This document shows, piece by piece, positions 32,562 through 41,425 of a stretch of 64,000 nt of DNA. Position 1 is the stretch's first letter. Each line of letters opens with the position of its first letter. The DNA is taken from contig NZ_JAMJFL010000006.1 in NCBI RefSeq assembly GCF_023544665.1, forward strand, positions 1 through 64,000, given 5' to 3'. Origin of the DNA: Streptomyces sp. YS415. GTDB taxonomy: Bacteria; Actinomycetota; Actinomycetes; Streptomycetales; Streptomycetaceae. The notes under the pieces were generated by a model. It saw only the letters and a list, made by a program, of their open reading frames with translations, was not told the origin of the DNA and made no database searches. Both the position numbers and the translations under genes were made by a program.

Positions 32562-33441
32562 GCGGCTGGTCGAGACGCCTCTCGGCGTCCGAGTGCCGTC
32601 GCGTGACCAGGTAGCCGAAGGCGGTCGCGAGGACGTACATGAGGATCGAGTACACGGCGCTGGGGATCGCGACCTCGGTGCTGTCGAGCACGCTGAGCGC
32701 GATGGTGAGTGCCACGGTCGTGTTGTGGATCCCGACCTCCATGGAGCTTGCTATCGCCTGGCGTTTGTCCAGGCGCAGCAGCCGGGCACCGGCGTAGCCG
32801 AGGGTGAGGCTTGCGAGGCAGAAGATGCCGGTCACGAGCCCGACCTGCTGGGTGTAGTCGGCCAGGTTCTCCCGCTCACCCAGCAGGGCACCGACCGAAA
32901 CGATCACCAGTACGGCGATGGAGAAGATCCGGACCGGGCGGTCGCTGCGAGCGGCGAAGTCGGCCGAGCGCCGGCGGACCACCATGCCTATGCCGACCGG
33001 GATGAGCACGACCGCGATCACCTGTACCACTTTGCCGAGTTGCAGGCCGAGGTCGCCCTGGGCGTCGAAGTGGTCGATGGCGAGGTTGGTGATGACCGGG
33101 ATGGTGATGGCGGCCAGCACCGAGTTGATGGCGGTCAGGGTGATGTTGAGGGCCACGTCTCCGCGGAAGAGGTGGCTGAACAGGTTGGCCGTGGTCCCGC
33201 CGGGGGAAGCGGCCAGCAGCATCACGCCGACGGCGAGCAAGGGGTCGAGGTCGAAGACCTTGACCAGCCCGAACGCCACGAGGGGGAGTACCAGCACCTG
33301 CAGCACCAGCGCGACGACCACCGCCTTCGGGGTGCGAGTGACCCTCCTGAAGTCGTCGGTGGTCAGGGACAGCCCGAGGCCGAACATGATGATCGCGAGC
33401 GCGATCGGCAGGCCGGTGGTGATGAGTGCCGAGTCGTTCAT
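32551..33441 (-). CDS. Bile acid:sodium symporter (BASS) family membrane protein
   Basis: A 296-residue polytopic protein with about nine hydrophobic spans. Family landmarks are the start SALITTGLPIALAIIMFGLGL, LAASPGGTTANLFSHL and the EVGIHNTTVALTIAL helix. BASS proteins cotransport organic anions with Na+; in bacteria the substrates include pantoate-like, sulfonated or bile-acid-like anions. ATG 33441 follows AAGGACAG. No neighbour hints at its substrate. Confidence 0.88.
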   Translation of the reverse strand: MNDSALITTGLPIALAIIMFGLGLSLTTDDFRRVTRTPKAVVVALVLQVLVLPLVAFGLVKVFDLDPLLAVGVMLLAASPGGTTANLFSHLFRGDVALNITLTAINSVLAAITIPVITNLAIDHFDAQGDLGLQLGKVVQVIAVVLIPVGIGMVVRRRSADFAARSDRPVRIFSIAVLVIVSVGALLGERENLADYTQQVGLVTGIFCLASLTLGYAGARLLRLDKRQAIASSMEVGIHNTTVALTIALSVLDSTEVAIPSAVYSILMYVLATAFGYLVTRRHSDAERRLDQPLRR

Positions 33442-33670
33442 TGCTGTCCTTGAGGTCTGGACGGGGTGTGGGTGGCGCGTGTGTTCCGGCTCCTGCTGAG
33501 GGGCGTTGCGCGTCCGCTTCCCGGGCACGCCCGACGCCGAGATTGCGCCACCAGGTTTTGGCCACCGCTTCAGACGTGAGTGTGACTCACCGCTGGTCAG
33601 TTGGGGAGGGGGAGGCGCCGCCAATATCGTCCGCCCCCTCCCGCGTTTTCCGCTGGGCCGCCTCCTGTGC

Positions 33671-34546
33671 TCAGCCGGTGCGAGTGGTGGACAGGACCGC
33701 GGCGGCGAGGGCGTGCCCGATGGCTTTGGAGCCGTTGGCGTTGGGGTGGAGCGGTGTGGCGACGTGGGTGGGGACGAGTCCTTCGATGTGGCGGTCGGCG
33801 GGTGCCGCGCACGTGTCGTGGCCGATGCCGAGGGAGTAGGTGTCCACGTAGGTCGCACCGTTCTGCCCGGACGTCGTCCGGAGTGCGGCGCTGAGGTGGT
33901 CGACGGCGCCCTGGATGTAGGTGGCGTCGACGTCCCAGATGGGCTGGGTGGGGTAGCAGCCGCCGGGACGGATGTAGTTGCCGTATCCGATGACGAACAC
34001 CTCGGCGTACGGTGCGCGTTGGCGGACCTGGTCGAGGGTGGTGGCGAACTTCGGGGCCCAGACGTCGATGCGTGCCTTCACGGTGTCGACGCCGTCCTTG
34101 GTGTTCCTGGCGGCGCAGCTGGTTCCGACGGGCTTGGGCAGCAGGTTGACGCATCCCAGGGCGGTTGCGACCAGTCCGGTGTCGTTGCCGCCGATGGTGA
34201 TGCTGACGACGTCCGTCTCGGCGGAGAGGGCGTCGAACTGGGGCTTGGTGCCGAGGTGCTGGGAGGTGGTGAAGTGGTCGGCGGTGGCGCCGGAGCAGCT
34301 GACGTCGGTGAGTTCGGCGCCCAGCGCCTTGGCGGCGATGTGCGGGTAGTCGGCCAGGGAACGCGCGCACAGCAGGTTCGAGGGGTCGATCGGCGGCACC
34401 AGGGGTGCGGCGGCGTACGAGTCGCCCAGGGCCACGTACTCGAGGGGCTCGGTGGTCTCGGTGGCAACGGCCGGGGCGACCACTGTTGTTGACAGTGCTG
34501 TGGCTGCCACGGTGGCTGCCAGCGCCGTTCGCAGGCTGAGGTTCAC
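33671..34546 (-). CDS. Secreted SGNH/GDSL-family lipase or esterase
   Basis: A 291-residue secreted hydrolase. The signal peptide is MNLSLRTALAATVAATALS (processed near AVATE). SGNH blocks: GDSYAAAP with nucleophile Ser (about residue 39), the GGND block, and PLHPNANG with the catalytic His near the C-terminus. Six Cys, as in Streptomyces SGNH lipases such as those of S. rimosus and S. exfoliatus, suggest three disulfides. GTG 34546 follows AAAGGAG. It is divergent from a PucR regulator with a perfect palindrome between them. Confidence 0.9.
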   Translation of the reverse strand: MNLSLRTALAATVAATALSTTVVAPAVATETTEPLEYVALGDSYAAAPLVPPIDPSNLLCARSLADYPHIAAKALGAELTDVSCSGATADHFTTSQHLGTKPQFDALSAETDVVSITIGGNDTGLVATALGCVNLLPKPVGTSCAARNTKDGVDTVKARIDVWAPKFATTLDQVRQRAPYAEVFVIGYGNYIRPGGCYPTQPIWDVDATYIQGAVDHLSAALRTTSGQNGATYVDTYSLGIGHDTCAAPADRHIEGLVPTHVATPLHPNANGSKAIGHALAAAVLSTTRTG

Positions 34547-34634
34547 GTGCGGCTCCTTTGGCTCTTGGGGGGGTGCGCGCGGATGCACCGGGGTGTCAGG
34601 GGATGGGGGCCGGCCGGCAGGCGGACAGTCCTGT

Positions 34635-34648
34635 TTACCGGCCGGTAA
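34635..34648. promoter_or_regulatory. Perfect 14-base palindrome in a divergent promoter region
   Basis: TTACCGGCCGGTAA (34635-34648) is a perfect palindrome between the divergent SGNH hydrolase and PucR-type regulator genes. It lies 79 bases before the regulator start and 89 bases before the hydrolase start, a fitting position for an operator that serves both. The binding protein is not known. Confidence 0.5.
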
Positions 34649-34726
34649 GTTTGTGGTGCGATACATCATGTCGGTTGCCGCTCCCCGTGCTTCCGGTCAG
34701 GAGAACAGCGTTCCGAGGGGTGGTTT

Positions 34727-35989
34727 GTGTCCGCGTACAACGTCGGCACGCTTGGCGACAGCGGTGAGAGCGTGCAGCAGTACCTCCTCAGATCCGTATA
34801 CCGGCTGCAGGCAGCGGTCCTGGAGCGGCTGACCGCGGAGCTCCCCGTCTACCGGAAGTTGCCCACCGAACAGCTCAACGGCGATGTCGCGCGCATGGTG
34901 CGTCGCGGCATCACCGACTTCGCGGGGGTCCTGGCGAGCGGCTCGATGCCAGGCCCCGAGCAACTCGCTCAGCTGACCAGCTCGGCCACCCGCCGGGCGG
35001 AGGAAGGGTTGCCGGCCGAAGCCATCGTCTGCGCCTACTTCCTCGGGGCCCGCCTGTGCTTGGACGACGTCACCGCGGCGGCCCGCCCGGAAGACCTTCC
35101 TGCCGTCACCGCCACGTACAGCCTGCTGCTGGGGTACCTCCAGCACGTCACCACCGCCGTCACGGCCGGTTATCTGCAACAGCTGTCGACCACCGTCGGC
35201 GAACGGCACAGTGCCCGCCAACTACTGCTGACCGCGCTGCGCGAGGGCCGCGTCGACGAGGGGGCGGCCAGGGAAGCGGGGCTCACCCTCCCTCCCGGCT
35301 ACCTCGTGCTCGCCCTGGCCATCGGGGCGCATGCCGATGAGCACGCGCCCGGCGTGGACACCAACGCGGCGGCCCAGCGCAAACTCAGGCGTCTGCGCAC
35401 GGAACTCGCCCTGCACAGCCGCGGCGCAGCGCTCTCCTCACTGACCACTGCCGGGGGCCTGGTGCTCCTGCCCAGCGACACCAGCCCCTGCGAACTCGGC
35501 CCGGCCCACTGGGAGGACACCGCGCAGCTCCTGACCCGTCTGCAACGAGCGTGTGGTGCCACCGTTCTCGCCGCCGCAGTCCCGGCTGTGCCGGGCGATG
35601 TCGCCCGTGCGTGCCCCATCGCCACCGAGCTGGTCCACATCGCGACGACCTCCGCCCGCCCACCGGGCCTGTACCGGCTGGAGGACCTCGCCCTGGAGTA
35701 CCAGCTTGCCCGGCCCGGCCCCGCCCGCGCCCACGTCGCCCGCCTCCTGGACCCGCTGGACGCTCACGCCGACCTGCTGCTCACCCTGACGGCTTTCCTG
35801 CGTCACGACCTGGACCGCCGCGCCACCGCCAGAGCCCTCAACGTGCACCCCAACACCGTGCTCTACCGGCTCCGCAAAATCGCCGGGCTCACGGGCCTCG
35901 ACGCCTCCCGCCCCACCGACCTGCCCACCATTCATGCCGCTCTTACCTGCCGTACCGTCCAGGACTTGCCGGACGCGAGCAGCGGTTGA
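34727..35989 (+). CDS. PucR family transcriptional regulator
   Basis: A 420-residue protein. The C-terminal PucR helix-turn-helix (about 350-405; LTLTAFLRHDLDRRATARAL, NVHPNTVLYRLRKIAGLTG) is clear. Between it and the N-terminus is a GGDEF-like, non-catalytic module common in this family. The N-terminal about 170 residues are helical (ERLTAELPVYRKLP) like the RsbRD-N sensor region of Streptomyces PucR proteins. GTG 34727 follows GAGGGGTG. It probably regulates itself and the divergent secreted lipase gene. Confidence 0.88.
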   Translation: MSAYNVGTLGDSGESVQQYLLRSVYRLQAAVLERLTAELPVYRKLPTEQLNGDVARMVRRGITDFAGVLASGSMPGPEQLAQLTSSATRRAEEGLPAEAIVCAYFLGARLCLDDVTAAARPEDLPAVTATYSLLLGYLQHVTTAVTAGYLQQLSTTVGERHSARQLLLTALREGRVDEGAAREAGLTLPPGYLVLALAIGAHADEHAPGVDTNAAAQRKLRRLRTELALHSRGAALSSLTTAGGLVLLPSDTSPCELGPAHWEDTAQLLTRLQRACGATVLAAAVPAVPGDVARACPIATELVHIATTSARPPGLYRLEDLALEYQLARPGPARAHVARLLDPLDAHADLLLTLTAFLRHDLDRRATARALNVHPNTVLYRLRKIAGLTGLDASRPTDLPTIHAALTCRTVQDLPDASSG

Positions 35990-36026
35990 GGGCCGCTGTG
36001 GGCGCCGGCCCCCTGATGGCTCGCGG

Positions 36027-36704
36027 TCAGTGACCGACGTCGTGGTCGCCCGCTTCGATCAGTCCGCTCTCGTAGGCGAAGATCACGATCTGGATGCGGT
36101 CCCGCAGACCGAGCTTCGCGAGGATGCTCGACACATGGGACTTGACGGTCGCGGCACCGATGAAGAGCTGCTCGGCGATCTCCGAGTTGCTCGCGCCGCG
36201 GGCGGCGGCGATGACGACCTCGCGCTCGCGGTCGGTGAGCCGCGCCACCCGGCCCGACGCGGCTGAGCTGACGACACGGCGCCCGGCGAACTGGTCGATG
36301 AGACGCCGCGTGATCGAGGGAGCCAGCAGGGCTCCGCCCTCGGCCACGGTGCGTACGGCGACAGCGAGTTGCTCCGGCGGGATGTCCTTGAGGACAAAGG
36401 CGCTGGCTCCGACGCGCAGGGCCTCGTAGACGTATTCGTCCGGCTCGAAGGTGGTCAGGATCAGCACCCGCACCGGCCAGTCCGCCTCCTGCAGGATCCG
36501 GGAGGTCGCTTCGAGGCCGTCCATCTCGGGCATGCGGATGTCCATCAGGATCACGTCCGGACGCTGCAGGCGGGCTGCCTCGATCGCCTCCAGACCGGTC
36601 CCCGCCTCGGCCACGACCTCGATGTCGGCGTGGATCCGCAGGATCATGGCGAAGCCCCGGCGGACCAGCGCCTGGTCGTCGGCGACGACGACGCGGATGG
36701 TCAC
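36027..36704 (-). CDS. LuxR-family (NarL-type) response regulator
   Basis: A 225-residue two-component regulator. The receiver domain has acidic residues DD (9-10), phospho-acceptor D55 (VILMDIRMPEMDG) and conserved Lys (VLKD). The C-terminal GerE helix-turn-helix is at about 150-215 (LTDREREVVIAAARGASNSEIAEQL, GAATVKSHVSSILAKL). It overlaps the sensor kinase gene by 4 bases. Its partner kinase and the divergent MMPL exporter gene suggest control of lipid or drug export. Confidence 0.93.
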   Translation of the reverse strand: MTIRVVVADDQALVRRGFAMILRIHADIEVVAEAGTGLEAIEAARLQRPDVILMDIRMPEMDGLEATSRILQEADWPVRVLILTTFEPDEYVYEALRVGASAFVLKDIPPEQLAVAVRTVAEGGALLAPSITRRLIDQFAGRRVVSSAASGRVARLTDREREVVIAAARGASNSEIAEQLFIGAATVKSHVSSILAKLGLRDRIQIVIFAYESGLIEAGDHDVGH

Positions 36705-37930
36705 GCGGGCTCCTCATGGACGGGTTGGAGGGGCAGATGGGCGGTCAGGCGGAAACCGCCGCCGGGCCGCGGCCCCGCGTCGAGCGTGCCGCCGAGCAGC
36801 AGCGCCCGCTCCCGCATGCCGACGATGCCGTGGCCGCCCGTCCCCGTACCGCGGGCGGTACCGGATACGGACTGCAGGGCGGCGCCCTTGCCGTCGTCGA
36901 CGACGTCGACGCTGATGCCGGGGCCGCACGGGTCGTGCTGGAGGCGGACTTCGGCGCGCGTGTGCGGTCCGCTGTGCTTGAGCACGTTGGTCAGTGCCTC
37001 CTGGACGATGCGGTAGACCGACAGCTCCACGCGGGCCGGGAGGGACGCGCGGATGTCGTCGGTGAGCGAGACGTCGAGCCCGGCCTCACGGACCTGCGCG
37101 ACGAGCCGGGGCAGATCGGTCAGGCCGGGCTGGGGGCCGAGTCCGTCGCGCTCGGGCTTGGGGCGCAGTACTCCCAGCAGGTGCCGCAGCTCGTCCAGTG
37201 CCTGGCGTCCGGCTTCCTCGACCGCAGTCATCGCCTCCAGGGCGCCCTGGGGGTCCTCGGCGGCCACCATCCGGGCGGCGCCGGCCTGCACGGTCATCAT
37301 GCTCACCCGGTGGGCCACCACGTCGTGCAGTTCCCGGGCGATGTGGGTGCGCTCCTCGGCGGCGATGCGCCGTGCCTCGGCGGCCTGAGCCAGAGCGCGC
37401 TGCGCAGCGCGCTCGGAGCGCAGCCGCAGGCGCCTGCCCATGTACCAGGCGCCCAGCATGATCAGGCAGCCGAAGCCGGTCTCCTCCGCGGGCAGGGAAA
37501 GGAGCAGGCCGTCGATGGTGAGCGCGCCGGCTGCCGCCGCGACGCCGAGGGGACCCCATCGTCGGTCGTCAGTATGCCGTCCCACGCTGTACAGGGCGAC
37601 CATCACGATTCCGCTCACGGTGGCGTAACTGCTGCCCAGCGTCGGGGCCCACGCCGCGAGCGCCACGCCCAGTACCGCGATCGGCTTGTGCCGACGCCAG
37701 TAGAGCGCCACGCCCGCGGCCATGAAGAGCAGGAGGACCGGCAGGGGCAGGTCGACGACCGACCGGGCGACGATGGTGTCTCCCGGACCCTCCTCCAGAA
37801 GCGTCGTCGCCAGGAACATGGCGAGGGCGAGGAGGGCGTCCGCGGTCCGCGGCCAGCGCACGAAAGGGCCGCGGAACTTGGACGGCACACGTCGGACGGG
37901 CGTCCCGGCAGGCTCTGCCGTGCGGTTCAT
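36701..37930 (-). CDS. Sensor histidine kinase (HisKA_3 type)
   Basis: A 409-residue membrane kinase. Several hydrophobic spans occupy about 30-165, then a coiled segment and the HisKA_3 dimerisation helix with phosphorylatable H202 in RELHDVVAHRVSMM. The ATPase domain is at about 290-400, with N-box EALTNVLKHS, G1 DDGKG and G2 GGHGIVGM. It is the partner of the overlapping response regulator. The extracytoplasmic loops are short, so it probably senses membrane stress. Divergent from the MMPL gene, a common arrangement in Streptomyces. Confidence 0.92.
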   Translation of the reverse strand: MNRTAEPAGTPVRRVPSKFRGPFVRWPRTADALLALAMFLATTLLEEGPGDTIVARSVVDLPLPVLLLFMAAGVALYWRRHKPIAVLGVALAAWAPTLGSSYATVSGIVMVALYSVGRHTDDRRWGPLGVAAAAGALTIDGLLLSLPAEETGFGCLIMLGAWYMGRRLRLRSERAAQRALAQAAEARRIAAEERTHIARELHDVVAHRVSMMTVQAGAARMVAAEDPQGALEAMTAVEEAGRQALDELRHLLGVLRPKPERDGLGPQPGLTDLPRLVAQVREAGLDVSLTDDIRASLPARVELSVYRIVQEALTNVLKHSGPHTRAEVRLQHDPCGPGISVDVVDDGKGAALQSVSGTARGTGTGGHGIVGMRERALLLGGTLDAGPRPGGGFRLTAHLPLQPVHEEPA

Positions 37931-37966
37931 CCTCGCTCCATCACCGGGCTTCTGCCGCGCCGACCT

Positions 37967-37994
37967 CGATGGTCAAGGCGCTGAGCCGCCATCG
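37967..37994. promoter_or_regulatory. Inverted repeat between kinase and MMPL genes
   Basis: CGATGG (37967-37972) and CCATCG (37989-37994) are perfect 6-base arms with a 16-base spacer, in the 290-base region between the divergent kinase and exporter genes. It is a possible site for the response regulator. Symmetry is the only evidence. Confidence 0.3.
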
Positions 37995-38220
37995 TATTTC
38001 CCTGTCCGAGACGTCGTCACCCGTCGGCAGGCGGATCCGGCTGTCCGCCTGCAGGGGGAGGCGCCGCGCCGATGTACCCGTCCCGCGCCGGAGCTTCGAA
38101 CCCCTCCGGCGGCCGGGGACAGCGGCGGCCGCCGGCGCCCACGATGGGAGCGCCGCACGCCGTACGCCGTCGCCGTGCCACAACGTCGCCGGCAGCCCTC
38201 TGACAGGAGCCCACGGATCC

Positions 38221-40383
38221 ATGAACCGACTGACTCGACGCATCGGCAGGGCGAGCGCCCGCCGGCCGTGGGCCACCATCGCCGCATGGGGGATCGCCCT
38301 TCTCCTCGTACTGCCCGTGGCCGCTACGGCCGGCGGCTCCTTCGTCGATGACCTGGTCGCTCCCGGCAGCCAGAGCGAAGAGGCGATGGAACTGCTCGAG
38401 GAGCGCTTCCCGGAAGCGTCCGGAGGCAGTGCCCTGGCCGTCTTCGCCGCGCCGAAGGGGCAACGGCTCGCATCCCACCGGCCTGCCATCGACTCGGCGG
38501 TCGAGCGGATGGCCGAGGTGGCGCACGTCAACGCGGTGACCAGCCCCTTCCCTGCGGGCACGGTGTCGTCCGACGGGCGTATCGGTTACGCGCAGATCAC
38601 CTTCGACGTGCCCACGATGAAGGTCGCTCCCGCGCAGATCGAGGCGCTGAGCGGCGCGATCGACTCCCTGCGCGAGGACGGTGTCGTGGCCGAGCTGGGC
38701 GGTGACGCCGTCTTCATCAACGCCGAGACACCGACGTCGGGTGCGGAGGCAGCCGGCCTGCTGGCCGCCCTGGTCATCCTGGTGGTCGCGTTCGGTACGG
38801 TCGTGGCCGCGCTGGTGCCCATAGCGCTCGCCCTGGTGGCCGTCGCCGCGGGCCTGGGCAGCATCACCCTGCTGGCCCGCGCCATGGACGTCTCCACCGC
38901 CGCCCCGACCATCGGCGCCATGATCGGTCTGGGTGTCGGCATCGACTACGCCCTGTTCATCGTGGCCCGCTACCGCGAGAACCACACCGCCGGCCAGGAC
39001 AACCCCACCGCCCTGTCCAACGCCATGGCCTCCGCGGGCGCGGCCGTCCTCTTCGCCGGTGGCACCGTCGTCGTGGCGATGGGCGCCCTGGCCCTGACCG
39101 GCCTGGGCTTCCTGACCTCGATAGGCCTGAGCGCCTCGCTGGTCGTCCTCTTCGCCGTCGCGACCGCGCTCACCCTCCTTCCCGCCCTGCTGACGCTGCT
39201 GGGCGACCGCATCCACAAGCGGCGGCTCCTGGGCCGTGACCGTCCTGCGCGGAAGGTGGAGGAGAGCGCATGGTGGCGGTTCGCGCACCGGGTGTCGGGC
39301 CGGCCGTGGCCCTATCTGCTCGTCGCCTCGGCGGCGCTCTTGGCGCTGGCGGCCCCCGCGCTGCGGATGGAGACGGGCTTCCCCGACGCGGGCAACGACG
39401 CGACCAGCACCACCCATCGCCGCGCCTACGACCTGCTCACGGAAGGCTTCGGCCCCGGCGTCAACGCCCCGCTCCTGATCGTCGCCGACCTGCGCAGCTC
39501 CGGCGCCGACGCCGAGGACATCCCCGCGCTGTCCGAGCGCATCGCCGCCGACCCCGGCATCGCCACCGTCGGTGAGCCCCAGACGTCGACGGCCGGCGAC
39601 ACGGTGGTGCTGCCCGTGCAGCCCACCACCGCCCCCGCCGACGCCGAGACGTCGGCCACGCTCGACCGCATCCGCGACCTCGTCCCGGACAACGTCGCCG
39701 TGTCCGGCATGACCGCCATGACCGACGACCTCACCCGCCAACTCGCGGACACACTGCCGGTGTTCGTCGGCGCGATCCTGCTGAGCTCGTTCCTGCTGCT
39801 GATGCTGGTGTTCCGCTCCATCGCGATACCGGTGAAGGCCGCGATCGTGAACCTGCTGTCCATCGGCGGCGCATACGGCGTGGTGGTCGCCGTCTTCCAG
39901 TGGGGATGGCTCGGAGCGCTGTTCAACCTCGAGGGCACCTTCCCGATCGTGTCACCCCTGCCGACGATCTTCTTCGCGGTCCTGTTCGGGCTGTCGATGG
40001 ACTACGAGGTGTTCCTGCTGTCGAGAGTGCGCGAGGAGTACGAGGCCACAGGGGACAACACCGAGTCGGTGGCGCGGGGTATCGCGGCCACGGGCCGGGT
40101 GATCACCTCTGCCGCGCTGATCATGACGGTGGTGTTCCTCAGCTTCGTCGCCAACCCCTCACCCCTGGTCAAGATGATGGGTCTGGGCCTGGCGACGGCG
40201 ATCGTGCTCGACGCGACGATCGTACGGATGGTGCTGGTTCCGGCAGTCATGGCGGTGATGGCCAACGCGACCTGGTGGCTGCCCCGCTGGCTGGACCGCC
40301 TGCTGCCGCGCGTCAGCGTGGAGAAGGCCGACGTGCCGCGCGACCCCGAGCCGGTCTTCGCTGCCACCTCCGAACGGCTGTGA
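38221..40383 (+). CDS. MMPL/RND family transporter
   Basis: A 720-residue polytopic protein with two repeated halves. Each has an extracytoplasmic domain followed by a bundle of hydrophobic helices (for example LLAALVILVVAFGTVVAALVP and ILLSSFLLLMLVFRSIAIPV). Family motifs: GLGVGIDYALFIVARYREN and GLSMDYEVFLLSRVREEYE, which carry the proton-relay Asp-Tyr pairs. MMPL proteins use proton motive force to export lipids or drugs. ATG 38221 follows AGGAG; upstream in-frame residues are Arg-rich non-family sequence. It is divergent from, and probably controlled by, the adjacent two-component system. Confidence 0.93.
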   Translation: MNRLTRRIGRASARRPWATIAAWGIALLLVLPVAATAGGSFVDDLVAPGSQSEEAMELLEERFPEASGGSALAVFAAPKGQRLASHRPAIDSAVERMAEVAHVNAVTSPFPAGTVSSDGRIGYAQITFDVPTMKVAPAQIEALSGAIDSLREDGVVAELGGDAVFINAETPTSGAEAAGLLAALVILVVAFGTVVAALVPIALALVAVAAGLGSITLLARAMDVSTAAPTIGAMIGLGVGIDYALFIVARYRENHTAGQDNPTALSNAMASAGAAVLFAGGTVVVAMGALALTGLGFLTSIGLSASLVVLFAVATALTLLPALLTLLGDRIHKRRLLGRDRPARKVEESAWWRFAHRVSGRPWPYLLVASAALLALAAPALRMETGFPDAGNDATSTTHRRAYDLLTEGFGPGVNAPLLIVADLRSSGADAEDIPALSERIAADPGIATVGEPQTSTAGDTVVLPVQPTTAPADAETSATLDRIRDLVPDNVAVSGMTAMTDDLTRQLADTLPVFVGAILLSSFLLLMLVFRSIAIPVKAAIVNLLSIGGAYGVVVAVFQWGWLGALFNLEGTFPIVSPLPTIFFAVLFGLSMDYEVFLLSRVREEYEATGDNTESVARGIAATGRVITSAALIMTVVFLSFVANPSPLVKMMGLGLATAIVLDATIVRMVLVPAVMAVMANATWWLPRWLDRLLPRVSVEKADVPRDPEPVFAATSERL

Positions 40384-40532
40384 CGCTCCGCCCACGCAAC
40401 ATCGATCCCATGTTCTAGCTGTCCCCCTCTCAGGTGAACTGGCGTTGCTGCGGGGGAGATTGAGGGGCCTGGGGACGTCTGGAGGGTGAGACGCGGACCG
40501 CGTTTCTGCCCGATGGATGGAGAGCCACTTAT

Positions 40533-40814
40533 ATGACGCCGTTCTTGGAGTGGACCGGGTATGTCCCGGCCGCCGTGAGCGCGGTGCACGCGCTGGGCGC
40601 ACTGGTGCGCGTGTGGCGACAGAAGTCCGCCGGCCGTGAGGCCGCACGGTCCGACGCCGGGTTAGCGGCGGAAGGCCGACAGGAAGACCCGGCCGAGCGT
40701 GTTCCGGCCGCGCCCGCCGACGCTCCGTGCACCGACGTCGTGGTGCGTATCGACGTCACGGTCCGTGTCGTCGGCGGGGACGCGGCAGCCGATGCGGAGC
40801 GCGGAGCGTGGTAG
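40533..40814 (+). CDS. Small hypothetical protein, first gene of a TTA-containing operon
   Basis: A 93-residue protein with one amphipathic/hydrophobic N-terminal helix (FLEWTGYVPAAVSAVHALGALV) and a basic then acidic tail; unknown family. GGAG lies 10 bases before ATG 40533. It contains an in-frame TTA leucine codon at 40662-40664, rare in Streptomyces and dependent on the bldA tRNA. Its end overlaps the following sigma gene by 7 bases, which supports it as a real, cotranslated gene. It may modulate the sigma factor; that is inference. Confidence 0.65.
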   Translation: MTPFLEWTGYVPAAVSAVHALGALVRVWRQKSAGREAARSDAGLAAEGRQEDPAERVPAAPADAPCTDVVVRIDVTVRVVGGDAAADAERGAW

Positions 40815-41425
40815 GCGACCGGCTGTCGGGGAAAGCCGTCGCGGTCGGCTCGACGGTCGGCCAGCGCTTGGTGGAGGCATACCCGGCGTTCGTGCAGACA
40901 CAGCCTGCCGTGCTGCAACGCTCGTACCGGACGCTGTCGTTGGCCACCTGTCAGGACATCGTGCAGGAAGCCGCCCTGGCCGTCGCGCGCAGGGCCGCCG
41001 CGGGAGAGCTCGCGCCGGAGACGAATGTGACCGCATACCTGCGGACGACGGCCCGCAACCTTGCCGTCGACATGCTGCGCGAGAGACAGCGGACCAACGG
41101 CGGCGAGGTGCTGCTCGGCGGGACCGAATCCCTGGACACCGTGGTGCCGCGGCAGCGGGAGGTGGGCGACGAGGACCAGCGGGTGCTGCACGAGCTGGTC
41201 ATCCCGGCCATCTCCAGCATGCCCGCCGGCCCGCGCAAGCGGGTGGTCGATCTGCAGAGCCGCGGCATGAGCGACGCGGACATCGCCGCCACGCTCGGGA
41301 TACCGGCGGCCCGCCTGCACAACCTGCGCAACAAGGCAGTCACGCAGCTGAGGCATGCCCTGGCTGGGCACATTCGGGACGGGCAGCGGAAAAAGCGGCA
41401 GCACGGAAAGCGGGGAAACAGGTGA
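40808..41425 (+). CDS. ECF-type sigma-70 factor
   Basis: A 205-residue sigma factor. Region 2 is at about 40-100 (LSLATCQDIVQEAALAVARR, VTAYLRTTARNLAVDMLRERQR). Region 4 is at about 130-190 (PRKRVVDLQSRGMSDADIAATLGIPAARLHNLRNKAVTQLRH). Its C-terminus is Lys/Arg-rich. GTG 40808 is chosen; GGAG lies close before it and it overlaps the previous stop. It overlaps the next gene by 4 bases (GTGA). It probably recognises its own promoter class. No anti-sigma domain is recognised nearby, so either flanking protein could serve that role. Confidence 0.82.
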   Translation: MVGDRLSGKAVAVGSTVGQRLVEAYPAFVQTQPAVLQRSYRTLSLATCQDIVQEAALAVARRAAAGELAPETNVTAYLRTTARNLAVDMLRERQRTNGGEVLLGGTESLDTVVPRQREVGDEDQRVLHELVIPAISSMPAGPRKRVVDLQSRGMSDADIAATLGIPAARLHNLRNKAVTQLRHALAGHIRDGQRKKRQHGKRGNR

